From NCBI GenBank assembly GCA_034687125.1, contig JAQGBZ010000068.1, forward strand, positions 165,619 through 229,618: a stretch of 64,000 nucleotides of DNA, in the 5' to 3' direction. The position numbers and the translations under genes were made by a program. The notes under the pieces are model-generated. The model was not told the DNA's origin. It was given only the letters and a program-made list of their open reading frames with translations, and searched no databases. Source of the stretch: Neelides folsomi. Lineage: Eukaryota; Arthropoda; Collembola; Neelipleona; Neelidae. Shown here piece after piece: positions 37,435 through 49,669 of the stretch (position 1 is its first letter; the number at the start of each line of letters is the position of its first letter).

Positions 37435-39125
37435 TTTTCATCTATAAAATAATTTTTAATGATTCACAAAATCCTATTTCAATTATCCCAAATGTCCCAT
37501 GAAGTAAAACGCGACATAAACATGATCATAAAAATTAAGTGTGTCACTTTGCGAAAGAGATTTTAGAATTGACTGAATGGGTTGTGGAGGTTCTAACCAA
37601 CCTTATATTTAAATGCAGTAAACGTCGAGACTCCAGAGTTATATTAAATGAAATGATTGAAGAAATGGGAATTAAATAGGTAATCAATCATTGAAGTTTA
37701 TGTTTGGATAATCAAGTAAACCTCAATAGTTTGATTAAATTGATTAAAACAACAATTTAAATCATTGTTATTTTTGGCTTTCATATCAAAATTTCATTAA
37801 GTGTTCACCTATATAATCTATACATAATATGTACATGTACTCATTGGTATATATCTTCAATTTAATCTAAAATACATTCACAAATGCACATTAACATCGA
37901 TACATCACTCTCAATTCACAAAAGATAAAAAATACAAAAAGAGTGTATACTAATTAGATATATCAATATCTTCCGAGTATCAGTTTCACCTATCTTATTT
38001 ATGTACGTTATATTTTATATACAATTCCCATATTTCATAATTACTGATATTATTTAACTGAACGTTACATTTCCTAATAACTTACAATAAGGAGTGTGTA
38101 TTTAGCGTTTCTATATAATACGTATGAAGAGTACAGATAGGTTTAAAAGTTTAAATACTTAATATGTGCAATAATGTTACTTGTAAGTATGTAGTATAAG
38201 CCAAATACCTATGTTCAATTATATGTAATTATTTACAACTAAATTAATACTTAATTAATTACTTATTAATTAGAACAACCATAATTTACTTCTGGTCGAT
38301 CATATAGCCTCATATAGGTATATTTTGTAATTAAGATAAATACAAAAATATAATATTCTTTATTAATAATAATTGTTTGTTGCATTCACTCATGTTGTTC
38401 TCGTAATGAGAACAAAGTTCACGCTAAAAGGCAAAGCTTGAAAGAAAGTTTATAAACCTAATTGAATAAACTGACAAATTTTATTAAAGTAATAAAGGAT
38501 AAAAACGCCGTTTAATATACATATAGCTTAAATTGACCACCTACAAATACAAATGAATGTACCATAAACCATAACATACGTATAGGATTCTAACCCTGGG
38601 CTCTTACTTAATACTTAATATGCACACGTGTATCCTACGCTTACGTATTTATTATATATTCATATATTTTATCTCATCAATATATACTGTTTACTTCATT
38701 GCAGCTTGGTCAAAACAATTTAATTGTTATTATAGAATAATTTTAATTTTTCTTATCATTATAAATCGTTTTTTCTTGTCACAGTAATGAGTATCAAGAC
38801 GCCTTGTACAGCATTTTATCCTTTATTTTATTGTCTCGATTTGCAATTGTTCTTCTTATGCTCGTTGCTTATTGAGCAGATTAACACAAAAGAATCAAAA
38901 GATATTCAAATGTCTAACATTATTAAATATCATATACATATACTGTATACTTAAATGAAATATGTAGAGTATTTATGTATGGTATATGAGAAAAATCTAA
39001 CAAAATGTAAATAACGACTCAAATCCAAATATTTGATTAATTAATCCATAAGCAACACTTATTTAATTGTAGTCATTTAAAATGAAAAATGAGTAAATGT
39101 TCTATGTATTAAATAATTGACTTAC
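37435..39125 (-). other. Upstream region or leader intron of FGFRL copy C
   Basis: AT-rich throughout, no gene seen. On the minus strand the sequence just before the copy C start (TTTTATAG at 37449-37442) is a plausible 3' splice site. Much or all of this stretch may therefore be an intron in the 5' leader. Confidence 0.4.
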
Positions 39126-39500
39126 CAAGTACTACATATTGTGAACGAGTTTAGTTGATTGAACGTTCAGAACTGCAGTCTTTCACTTTTCATTTTGAAT
39201 GGGATTTGTAAGAATGTCAAGTTGGTGGAGAAGTGAGGCATTGTGGGGAAGGGGAAGAGATTATAGTATTAAAACGTTTGAGGTCAAAAGGTCTCTTGAT
39301 TGAGTTTGTGTGTGAGGGAGAAAGTTTGGTTGTCCAGGAGGAGTCTGCGAGAACTTCTCCGTCCGACTCCTCGCTCTCAACTGGTGATGATGGGAGTTGA
39401 GTGAGGAACGGATTTAAACCCAGAGTCATTTGTCCAGAACCCTCCGTCGCGTGAACGGTGACAACCACACACCCACACACAAATGTCCATTGTTCAATTC
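39126..39500 (-). other. Candidate 5' leader exon of FGFRL copy C, with a 70-codon frame
   Basis: A consensus donor (minus strand TTG, then GTAAGT) ends a balanced-composition block at 39126, inside otherwise very AT-rich DNA and upstream of copy C. If it is a leader exon, it would contain an ATG frame at 39429-39217 (70 residues, Ser/Pro-rich, with an ESEESDGE acidic stretch). That could be an upstream ORF or a small gene. No family is recognised, and transcription is not shown. Confidence 0.25.
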
Positions 39501-42500
39501 ATCCACTAATGTCAATAGGAATTGCAATTTATCTCGACCAAGCTTATGTATGTGTTCCCAATGTTTATTTGACTTCGATAAAGGAAGATAACTTGAATTT
39601 CAACTAAGGATTATTTTAACCTCCAAAAAATGGAATTCGTGGAGATAATATGTAAACATAATATAATATATTATATATACAAATACCTGTATATTTACTA
39701 TATATTGATTACATAAACAAGTAGTGTAATAAATATTGTGTATCAATTATCAAGTTTACCTCAGGAGTTTATAATACATACTTTGGTATTATAACAATTA
39801 ATCGTAATTAAACTAAACTATATTTTTAGTCAAAAACTTTAATACCGATATGTTTAATTGATTGGTTGGTTTAGTTTGGGGTAAATTGACTCCTTTGTCG
39901 CCAGTTGTTTGCGATTTTAATGTACTTATAATATAGAATAAATACATATGTTATGGACTATTCTGCAAATATTAAAAATAAAAAACATTAACTATGTTGT
40001 GTAACATTATACATAGGTAGTAATTGTTTTTTTGGTATTTGTATGAAGCAAACATTTTAATTTGGTATTAAAATTAAAAAAATGATTGTTCATTGTTTAT
40101 TAATTAATAATTAAGAACTGTATCAAAATAAAATTTTTAAAAGATGAATTATATTGATTGCACTTTACGATTCAAGTGTACTGCATAATTGTAAATATTT
40201 AATGGTTGAGGGCAAGTGTTGAAAATGGTTATAAAATGTTTATTCTTATCTTAATCCTATATATCCGCTGTGAATCAAGAAGTCCTGAGCTTATATGAAA
40301 CCATTATGGTTTATCAAATAAGCGTATTGGAAAGGAATAATAAATATTTAATAATCCTCCCTGTTGACACTGTTGGGGAAGAATGTGGCGGGGAAAGTGA
40401 ATGTTTTGACAGAAGTGGAGGGTGAAGATTATCAACGGACTCGATCTCGACAGATTTCATCCTCACTTGACTCGACCACGGTTGGGATTGTAAGAACCAT
40501 TTCCCCACATTTCCAGACGTCCTCTTGTCACATGTCGAGAAAGGACAAAAGGTCCTCGTCTGACAGCCCATTAACTTACATCCCTCACAATGCCCATCTT
40601 TTAAAAATGTTGAGGACACTTGACCTCTGGTATTGAACGGCCCTTCCACGTCAACACCAACAGCTTCAACCTTCCACTTTCATTTCACCATTCGATCCAT
40701 TTCAGAGATAATGTCTCAATTTTACCCATTTGGATAAATTTTAATCTCCCAATATTATACATATGAATATAATATAATATAGTTGAGTATATGAACATTA
40801 ACGAATATAGTAGTGTATAGCATGTGAATATAATATGAGTAAATGCTCACCTTCTAAATACACATTTATAAATAAATATGTATACTCTATGAAACACATT
40901 AAGTTTGAAAAGTAATAAATTTCCTGAAAATGGACCATCTTGAATTGTGACTTTAATGAAACATTTAAATAAATTGTGTTCCCTAATTGATTCCAGCTTT
41001 CATTTCCAAATGTATTTTATTTATTTTTCATTCTATTCCTGTTATCCTCAATTCTAATGAATTTATCAACAAAGTTGAGAAACAAATGAGGGAAAAGCTA
41101 TTGAAATAATATCCGGTTTGTAACGGAGCATATCATTAGCGTCGTTATGACTTATGATTATGGATTTGGAAGGAGAAAAGTTGATTTTTACTTCAAACTG
41201 GCTCTGTGGGTTCTTTTACATGGCCAATATTTCCCCATGGTTGAATTATTGTGCAGAAGTGAGGGAATTATTACTTTTCTGGCTCTTCCATCAAGTCTCC
41301 GGTAAACTCCAAACGGTTGGAGACGGAAGAAAATAAACAGAAATAAATTAGAAAAATTCAAACTTGTTGAATTAAGGTGAGACAATTGATTTACGACAAG
41401 CGGCTCAATTCTTCAAAATGAATCCTACAAGTCAAGACTTTATACATTAACTACATGTAGATATTACCTAGTAAGTATTTATTGCTAGATTAATATACTT
41501 TTAAATGTATTATATTAGATCTAGTAGATCTTTCTCGGATCATCTCCACCATTTTAGATAATATTTCCCGATTGACTTCAACGTGGATTTCCCACTCCTT
41601 CGGAGATCTTATAGTGATTATTATACATGTAGTTGTTACTGGTTGGTAATGGTAGAGTGTGGAGTATCTGTCAGGCAGATAGTTTCAACTCTTTCCACCT
41701 CAACCATTTTAAATAGGAAGTGATCTGGGGGCGAGGATCACAAGCCCGCACTTTACCAACGAGACCATCAATTATGAGTGTTATAAAGAGGGAAGGAAAC
41801 AAATGAGAATGGAACTTTGAGAGGAAACACATTGGACTCGATGATGAAGATATGATCTATACACTATTACATACATTTTCTCCAGTATACCTGTATATGT
41901 ATATGTATATACATATATTATATACATAGTGTATAGTACCAATATGCGGTCAAATAAAGTTACCTCAAAATTTTCACTTAAAGTAAGCTCATACCAAGCC
42001 CATTCAAAAATTTCCATCCCTCAATCAACTCAACCCCAATGGCTTTGATACATCTCATGTTTCTCACGTCTAGTCTGAATAAGTATTTTGGAGACTTTTG
42101 CATAAAAAATATTTACCATACATAAGTAGTACTGTAGTACATGAAAAGAAACATTCTTCAATTAAATAAATGCTTTACTTTATGAATTTTTACTATATGT
42201 TCTTTATTAAGGAGATAAAGTAAAAGTAAATAAATAGCTTTTTATAGTTAATAAACATTAATTTGTTACATAATCGAAAATGGTGAATAATAACTACTTA
42301 TACATTGATATGTATCTTAAGTATTATATTTACACAAGTATTTATGTATGTATTTATATTATTTAGTATGAGCACAAATAATGAGATCTTCAAAACTTGA
42401 ATCAGTCGTGTTGTGCAATACATTGAGACATTGGATCCAAATCTCTTCTTCATTTGTAGCTTCGAAATTCAACGAAATTCGCTAAACATAAATCAACGTA

Positions 42501-43437
42501 CTGTACATGTGCATACATCCCTACAATATATCATTTCAAGATATTTTTTAATCATATAATTTTGAGAGTGAGAATAAATAAGTATGTACCTATAATATAT
42601 GTAGATTCATTAAATACAATGTAAAAACAATTACATAACATAAATATAGAGATGCAAATATGTCCATACATAACAGTAATTTATGTTCATTTTATAATAT
42701 ACGATAAAATATTTATACAAGTTTAAATTTCCGCATCGTTATTTTTTACTTACGCCCAGTGGGATATATTCTCCAATATCTGTTGAATATTCATAAAGCA
42801 AATTCCAATTCATTAAAGTATATATTAAAAGAATTGATTGAAGAAAAACTGAAGTTCATTTAAATTTTATTTGTTCATTTTTTATTACAAAATTCTAAAG
42901 GAATTCCAGCCGTTCTTGAATTTTAGAATTGATGAAAGATTTAAATCTGTAAAAAGAAGGTCAAAAAGGTTTGCAAACTTGCAGAAAAAAGTATTTTAAA
43001 AACATTGAGAACAAAACAGATCATTGATACTTATCTTTAACTAGTGAAATGTATCCAACATAAGAAAAATACAATAACGACGTTTGACCATAAAAACTGC
43101 TTACCAATCTGAGCTTAATTTTAAATGGAGCAAAGAATAATAGTGCTCTTAACGCTTTGTAAAATTCCGCATAACTTGATCCTCTAAAACTTGCCTATCT
43201 CAATGTAATTTAACGGGGGAGAAAGGAGTCAGCAAATTTGATCGTGTGTGAGATGTAAATACAGGGAAACTCGAGATGGGGAAAAACAGTCAATTGAATT
43301 TTAGGATTTTTGCGGTGAAGAGGGTCCGAGTAATTACGTGGAGATGATCAAGGGATTCTTTTCTTCTTGGGCGACGTAATAAATTTTTAGTGTCAAGAGC
43401 AAGTTTGTTTGTTTGAGATTTGAAAATATGATCTTAC
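39501..43437. other. AT-rich intergenic DNA
   Basis: No gene recognised. Balanced patches at 40.37-40.7 and 41.1-41.35 kb contain open frames on both strands without domain similarity. Alternating (TA/TG) runs lie near 41880-41940. Confidence 0.45.
41640..41775. repeat. tRNA-like / possible SINE fragment
   Basis: On the minus strand GTTGGTAAAGTGCGGGCTTG followed by TGATCC resembles the D-arm and anticodon arm of a tRNA. No matching T-arm with GGTTCRA follows, so it is not an intact tRNA gene. The plus strand at 41668-41684 has a perfect short hairpin (TATCTG, loop, CAGATA). Confidence 0.2.
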
Positions 43438-44050
43438 GAAGTGACGTCCCTGTGCACGCCGTCCTGGGCCGCTGACGGAGCCAACATGTTGGGAACGGTC
43501 TCTAAATAAGTCATCGACGCGGAGTGTTTACCCGGAGTGCGGAGAATGCCCGGACCACGTGACGGGGGAGGGGGGAGGGGTTGCTGGGAAACTCGCATCT
43601 CCCCATCCGCCACTCCTCCGGAACAATGGGCCGGGACGGAGGTGCGGAGCGTTTGAGAGTCAGAGGGTAACTAGCCGCTCACTGCATTACCGGATTGCTT
43701 AAATAATTGTCGAGGGCCTGACAGTTAAAAAACGAGTCTGGGAAGGCCTCTCGGCAGAGAGGAGGGCCGGCCACGGTAAATGAGATCCAACGGGGGTGGA
43801 CGGGTCACCCGGAGTCAATGCGAGCGTAGGGCTCCATTCTGAACGGTGCCCACCTGCAAAAAGTCGCTTGACCAGGACGTGAGAGGAAAGAAGATCTTTG
43901 CTCCAACAAGGAGGAAATCTCTCGCATTCCTCATCATCCCTCATTTCAATTCTCGATCCGCGAGTCCTCCGACCGCCCCGACCGCTTCGCCAGAACCCCG
44001 TTCCTCAAACCCCACCTCTCTTTCATTCTCTCAAATCCAAAGATCATTAC
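43438..44050 (-). promoter_or_regulatory. CpG-rich island with a candidate minus-strand first exon
   Basis: This is one of the most GC- and CpG-rich blocks in the window, with G-run clusters around 43560-43580 and a CACGTG E-box near 43557. On the minus strand an ATG at 43487 in good context (AAC before ATG) opens 16 codons that run into a GTAAGA donor at 43437. No following exon could be matched. It may be the promoter and first exon of an unrecognised gene, or a distant regulatory element. Confidence 0.3.
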
Positions 44051-45033
44051 GATGGGAGTTTAATCAATGAACTGTTACAATTTTGTAGTCCAATCAATTC
44101 AAACCTTTTTATCCTCATTCGGCAAAGCGGGATTAAACAGAAAGACCCATAAATACTCAATAATGAATCACATAAATAAAACTATTTCACATTTATCCAT
44201 CCTTTTCCAATTATTTCCTTGTTTGGACCTTTTTCTTTGAAATTCAAACATGGCGAAGGGATGTGATTGTTGTTGATTTTCATTGGACTAGGAGAGGTTA
44301 GGTCAATGTTTTCTCATTGGAATCATATTCATTCCCTTGTGCATAGCATTCATTCTTGATCATTAAAGCTAGGATGCATTGAACCATCCCAATTAAAAAA
44401 ATCATCTTAACAGTAATTCTTTGTATTACAACCCACAATTTACATAATATGGAGCTCTGTAGATTAAAAGCCTTGTTCTTAATAAACACTGTACTAGAAT
44501 TATTATAAACTTAACCATTTCTCAATAAATGGCTAACCAAATATGAACTCTATCAGCTAGTTAATTACACTAAATAATAACTATCCAGAGAATCCAGACA
44601 TTATATTAACTAAAAAATGCCTAGAACTTGTAAAAATAACGGCTTGAAATCTACAAACTATATAAACTGACTGAACTCTAATTACATAACACTCTGAAGA
44701 CTCAGAGCACTTCGTTCTATTGAAACAATAAGTGTCTCTTTGTTGACAGACAGGAAATTATCTTTTAGTTAGCAATCTATGGAACTCTAATGATATATCT
44801 ACGAGCCGGTCACCCGTAACCTACGGATCACTCAATGCTTGGATTTCAGGATACCATTAAGTCACCCGTAATCGTGGATATTCCAATATCTGTAACCCGT
44901 CTATCAGATAGATTACTAAATTGGAATATCCGACTAAAGAATTATCCGATTAGAATAGGTGTTGCTCTAAACGATAAAACGACTCAAGAACTCATTTTTT
45001 TCAGGTTTTTTACTCTCTAAACCTCATGGTTGT
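44051..45033. other. AT-rich intergenic DNA
   Basis: No gene seen. A partial copy of the downstream direct repeat (GGTCACCCGTAACCTACGG) occurs near 44808-44827. Confidence 0.4.
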
Positions 45034-45680
45034 CGATCGCATTAATTGATCAGTCGGATCACCCGCCACATATCATTGAAGGGTGTCTCAATACCTTTGA
45101 CTTGGTAACAAAATTGTATTTACTATTCGTTATCCATAACCAATCACGCCGATCATTAATAATATTTCGTTTTCCTACTATAACTAATCAACAAATGAGT
45201 ATCAACTATGTAAGGTTATCATATCTGTATCCTATAAATGACCCGCTATCGATAACCCATTTTGTATTATCGCAATTACCCAGGTCATGTCACCTGTCAC
45301 ATACGGATCACTTTAAGATTGTAGTAAATGTGTAAAAAAAGTTATAATTCTAATTGGCGTTTTAACCAAATTCGATCACATCAATTGTTCAGTCAGTTTA
45401 CCCTTACCCGTCAATAGTGGGTTTCTTAACTTTGACGCCGATCATTAATATTCAGTATCCACACTACTGCCTAGGAATGACTTTTCCATTATAATATTTT
45501 ACCAATGAGTCTATCAACTACGGTTATCATTAAATCAGTATCCCATAAACTACCTTTGACCCTCTATCAATAATCCTTTATGTAGTATGAGTAATGGTAT
45601 AATTACCTTGATCAGGTCACCCGTCGCCCGTCACATACGGATCATTTGTTATTAGTGAGTGGAATTATGTAAAAAATATA
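45034..45680. repeat. Degenerate direct repeat, ~335-bp unit, two copies
   Basis: Copy one starts at 45034 (CGATCGCATTAATTG) and copy two at 45373 (CGATCACATCAATTG), a spacing of 339. Both then share GCCGATCATTAATA, a TCAACTA..GGTTATCAT block and TCACATACGGATCA; this last motif recurs at a spacing of about 334. The copies are diverged and non-coding, consistent with an old satellite-like duplication. Confidence 0.6.
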
Positions 45681-48430
45681 AATCTATTTGACCCTTCAAA
45701 TGCTCTCGAGTAACCACAGGAGTGAATTTAAATAAATAAACTCGCCAAATTTTCAAAAATATTTCAAAAAATGTCAAAACTCCTCCCCCTGAAGAACCAA
45801 AATTTCGTCTTTGTCGTTGAATAACTCGACAACCAATGAAGTGAAATTAAAGTCACGTGTTATATATATATATGATTTACATCTACCATACATATATTAG
45901 CAATGACTACTTATTGCTATAGTACCAAATTGGTAAAGGCAATGATGTAATGATGCAATTATAAAGAAATCAAAAACGATTATGACGTTATTTATGTATT
46001 TATGAAGACATTTTCAGCACAAAAAACGAATTTGCTAACAAAGTTTTCATTAGCATAAAATAATTTGGCACCGAGTTTCAACAAATAAAAATGATTAAAA
46101 TCATCTGCTCCTTGAGACAAAGATCTGAAAAATGCAATATGTGTTATTTATGTAATAAATACAAATTTTTGATATTTGTGTACGTGTATGTAATATATAT
46201 GTGATATGATAATCCATGTCCACTACATTCAACATAGATATATGAATAATTCATTTTTCATTTCTAATGAAGTGAATTGGTTAAAAAAGAGTTGGGGAGA
46301 TTTGTTTGACGAATCATGCAGAATTACTGTAAAATCCCACATTGGTTCGTTAAGGCTTGGCTAAATTTCTGAGTTAGTTTAATGTGTGAAGGTGAGCCCT
46401 TAACCAACAATTTGCATAAGCACCTTCCATGAAGGAACCTCAGAGAGCCCTGAGTACCAACGAAGAGAAAAGTGAGTGAGGACGAGGGTTCAAAGGACTG
46501 TCGGAAGTAGCAAAGGCCTTCGAGCGATCCCAACAACACGCCACATCTTTAAAAGTGAATATAAGAAAAGCAGTAGGGCGAGTTTTTCCAATCTGCAGAT
46601 ATCTATGCTATATTTTCCGACTCTTGCCCTCTCTGACCAATTCGGATCTTATGTATATTATGGCTCGCGGGACGTTGGATTTTTTTCTCATTTCGACAGA
46701 GACTGGATTGAACCCAAGTCCCGTTGGTTGGCCTTCCTTTTAACCCTCTTGTCCTCCTATCTTCCTACGTGAGTCAGGATGATCAAATCAGCTTCTCCTT
46801 TCTCAATTTAAAATCTCTTTCTGCTCCCCAAGATTCACCAGATCCACAAGATGAAGAAACAACTCACCCAACCTCGGACCAATGAGATGAAAAACACCTT
46901 TGTGATTAAACTAAAAATTGTACTCCATGTGTGACACTTTCGGGACAAGAATACTTTAAACAGTCCTGTTAGGAGGTTACATTACAAGATCTAAGATGCT
47001 TCTCGTTTCAATAATTTCAGAAACAAACAAAGAGCAAAGCCTGAATGAAACATTACAATCCATGTTAATTCTTTAAGACCTTATGATGATTACCTTATAT
47101 ATTACATACTTATGGTATATGAATTTTGAAAATAAAACCCAGCTTCAAGTTGTTTACATTTTACACTTTTATCAATAATACTAACAATTGAATGAATCAC
47201 CCTAAAGGCCATAAACATCAGCAATACTTAAATTAGCATAGCAAAATGAAGTAACATAACAATATCTGATATCTGACCTTTTGCTCTTTGTCAGATATCA
47301 GATTGTCAATGGTTTTATTCCAAATTAGGAGTTATATCATACGATAATCAACACTGACAAATCGTTAATTTATCTTTTAATAAATATAAATTATTGTTTA
47401 ATCATTATACTAAATAGCATTTTATTCATGATGCATGGAAAATTAATTTTTGATATGTTACATTTAATGAAAATAATAATGGTAACAATTGAATAATCAT
47501 AATTAAGTGTTTATTATCTAGTATTTAGTATTAACCATTAAGTATGGTACCCAAGTACTTTAGAGTATACATATTACTTACCAATATTATGTATTAATAT
47601 ACAATACGGTGCCATTATTATCTAAGAGCACATAAGAAAAAATGAAAATCATAGGGAAATCTATGGAAATTTTGTTATCTTTTACACATCTTTATTTACC
47701 CTATGTGTTCTTAGATAATAATGGCACTGTATATACTAGCATTAAGTGTATGTTAGTATAGATGGATATATGGATTTATACCATACATATGTTAATATAA
47801 GTGATACATAATTGTGATCGATATACGATAGTCGAATATTATCAATACTTCAGATTCCGATTCGATTATCAAATTAATCTTAAATTTTATTTTGATTTGA
47901 TTCATCTTGTAATGCATACATATGAAATAAATGACCTTTGTGCCATTCTCGTTTCTACATAAATACATACAATATTTATGAATTACTAATCCATAATACT
48001 TCATATACTTTTAAGTTTATGACAATTAATTTACGTTATTTTATTCGTTTTTACATATATTATATATGCCTATTTCATACCCAATGATTATTAAACAAAA
48101 TATAAAATACGTTCCTTTGTTCAAACCATTTGTTTTCAATTAGAATTAAAATGTGGACTAAGAACTGAAGTGGAACCTAGTGGAGGTAACTCCAAACTCT
48201 TTGAATTGAACAGGAAAATTGAAAAGTTGCCGACGAAATGTAAAAGGGATAATGAAAGGAGGAATTGAGTTAGATGCGGCCACCAACGCACGAGGTTCTC
48301 AAAACCCAATTTCAAGATGATGTAACTTTTGGTTCATTCCTAATTAGTTCTTTAATTCACTTCCCACTCCTATCTTAATTACATTTATAAAATACATAAG
48401 TTAGAATTATTGATCTACGGGTTCTTCACA
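45681..48430. other. Intergenic region upstream of GRPEL1
   Basis: Mostly AT-rich. The patch 46.26-46.94 kb is more balanced and holds a 98-codon frame without an ATG and without recognisable similarity. The last ~300 bases before GRPEL1 presumably contain its promoter; no specific element was identified. Confidence 0.4.
47605..47731. mobile_element. 127-bp hairpin MITE
   Basis: The ends are near-perfect inverted copies: TACGGTGCCATTATTATCTA on the left, TAGATAATAATGGCACTGTA on the right. TA at both ends suggests a mariner-type miniature element. It has no coding capacity. Confidence 0.75.
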
Positions 48431-49650
48431 ATGATTTCCACTATGTCAAGGTTGCGCCAAGTCAGTTTACGATTTAAACCACAACAGTTAATATTCTCAA
48501 AGTAAGTGTTTAAGATATTTATTTATGTGGATATTATAGTACAAAATTATTCTAGTTAACCTGTCGATATAATCTTTTAATTTAATGAGTAAATGGTCAA
48601 GGCTAATTTTTATTTTTTACCATTATTTTTTAAATAGACAATTTTTAACATCTAAACCTGATCAAAAATCGGAGAATCCTACAACGACAATTCCCGAAGG
48701 TGCAACAATTGATCCAAACGGAGAAAATTCTGGAAAATTAGAACAGGAATTAAGAGCAGAATTAACCAAATTTGCTACTGAAAATTCTTCATTGCTTGCC
48801 AAAAGCAGAGAATTTGAGGTAATTTTTTTAATTTAGCGAGTAATTTATAAAATCAGGATATGAAATCAAATATAGAATTTAAACCTTATTTTATAACGAA
48901 CAGGATAAGTATTTACGAGCGTTGGCTGAATCTGAAAATATGAGGACGAGATTGACAAAGCAAATCCAAGATTCGAAACTTTATGCAATTCAAGGATTCT
49001 GTAAGGACCTCACTGAGGTTGGCAAAAAAATATAAATAATATATTCCTTTAGATTAAATCAATCTATCTTTTATGAATACATATTACATGTATGCATTTT
49101 AATCATAATATATTTGTAGATCGAGGATATACTTCATTTGGCAATACAAAGCGTTCCAAAAGAGGAGGTGAATGTTGGGAATAAAGCATTTAAAGATTTA
49201 TATCATGGATTGACAATGACGGAAGCAAGACTACTCCAGGTCATTTATAATTTTAATTCTAAAAAATTCATTCATTGTTTATTCGTGAGCTCAATTAATT
49301 TTTAATTGCTGTAGGTGTTCAAGCATCATGGTTTAACACAACTCAATCCTATCGATACGAAATTCAATCCCAATGAGCACGAAGCAGTGATGCAAAAGGT
49401 AAACAAATATTAACACATCCCTAATATATTTATTTGCTGCTTAAAAGTATAAGTATATCTAATTATTACTAATTAATCACCAAATCATCCAAAAATAATA
49501 AAAACTTTTAATATGCCACTGTTAATTATTCGATGGTACTTTCAGGAGGAGCCGGGAAAAGAGTCAGGGATGGTAATTTTTGTATCAAAACTCGGCTACC
49601 GACTTCACGACAGAGTTATTCGCCCAGCCATTGTGGGAGTAGCAAAATGA
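48431..49650 (+). CDS. GRPEL1: Mitochondrial GrpE-like nucleotide exchange factor (6 exons)
   Basis: Exons 48431-48501, 48638-48818, 48904-49017, 49120-49239, 49315-49398 and 49546-49650 give 224 residues (human GRPEL1 is 217). Residues 1-24 are basic and free of acidic residues, as expected of a mitochondrial targeting peptide. A long charged helix follows (~55-100: EQELRAELTKFATENSSL). The C-terminal beta domain carries the GrpE family signature, FNPNEHEAV followed by GYRLHDRVIRPAIV. The protein releases ADP from matrix Hsp70 during protein import and folding. Donors of exons 3 and 4 (GTTGGC, GTCATT) are poor matches to consensus, but frame and family alignment support them. The gene converges on NELF-A. 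Confidence 0.93.
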
Positions 49651-49663
49651 AGTATTGATGATA

Positions 49664-49669
49664 AATAAA
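49664..49669 (+). terminator. Polyadenylation signal of GRPEL1
   Basis: AATAAA only 14 bases after the stop codon, followed by T-rich sequence. This implies a very short 3' UTR. Confidence 0.55.

Noticed and set aside
43438-43487. The CpG-island exon as an alternative N-terminus of FGFRL copy C
   Set aside because: Splicing to the acceptor before copy C exon 1 meets a TGA immediately, so it cannot extend the receptor.
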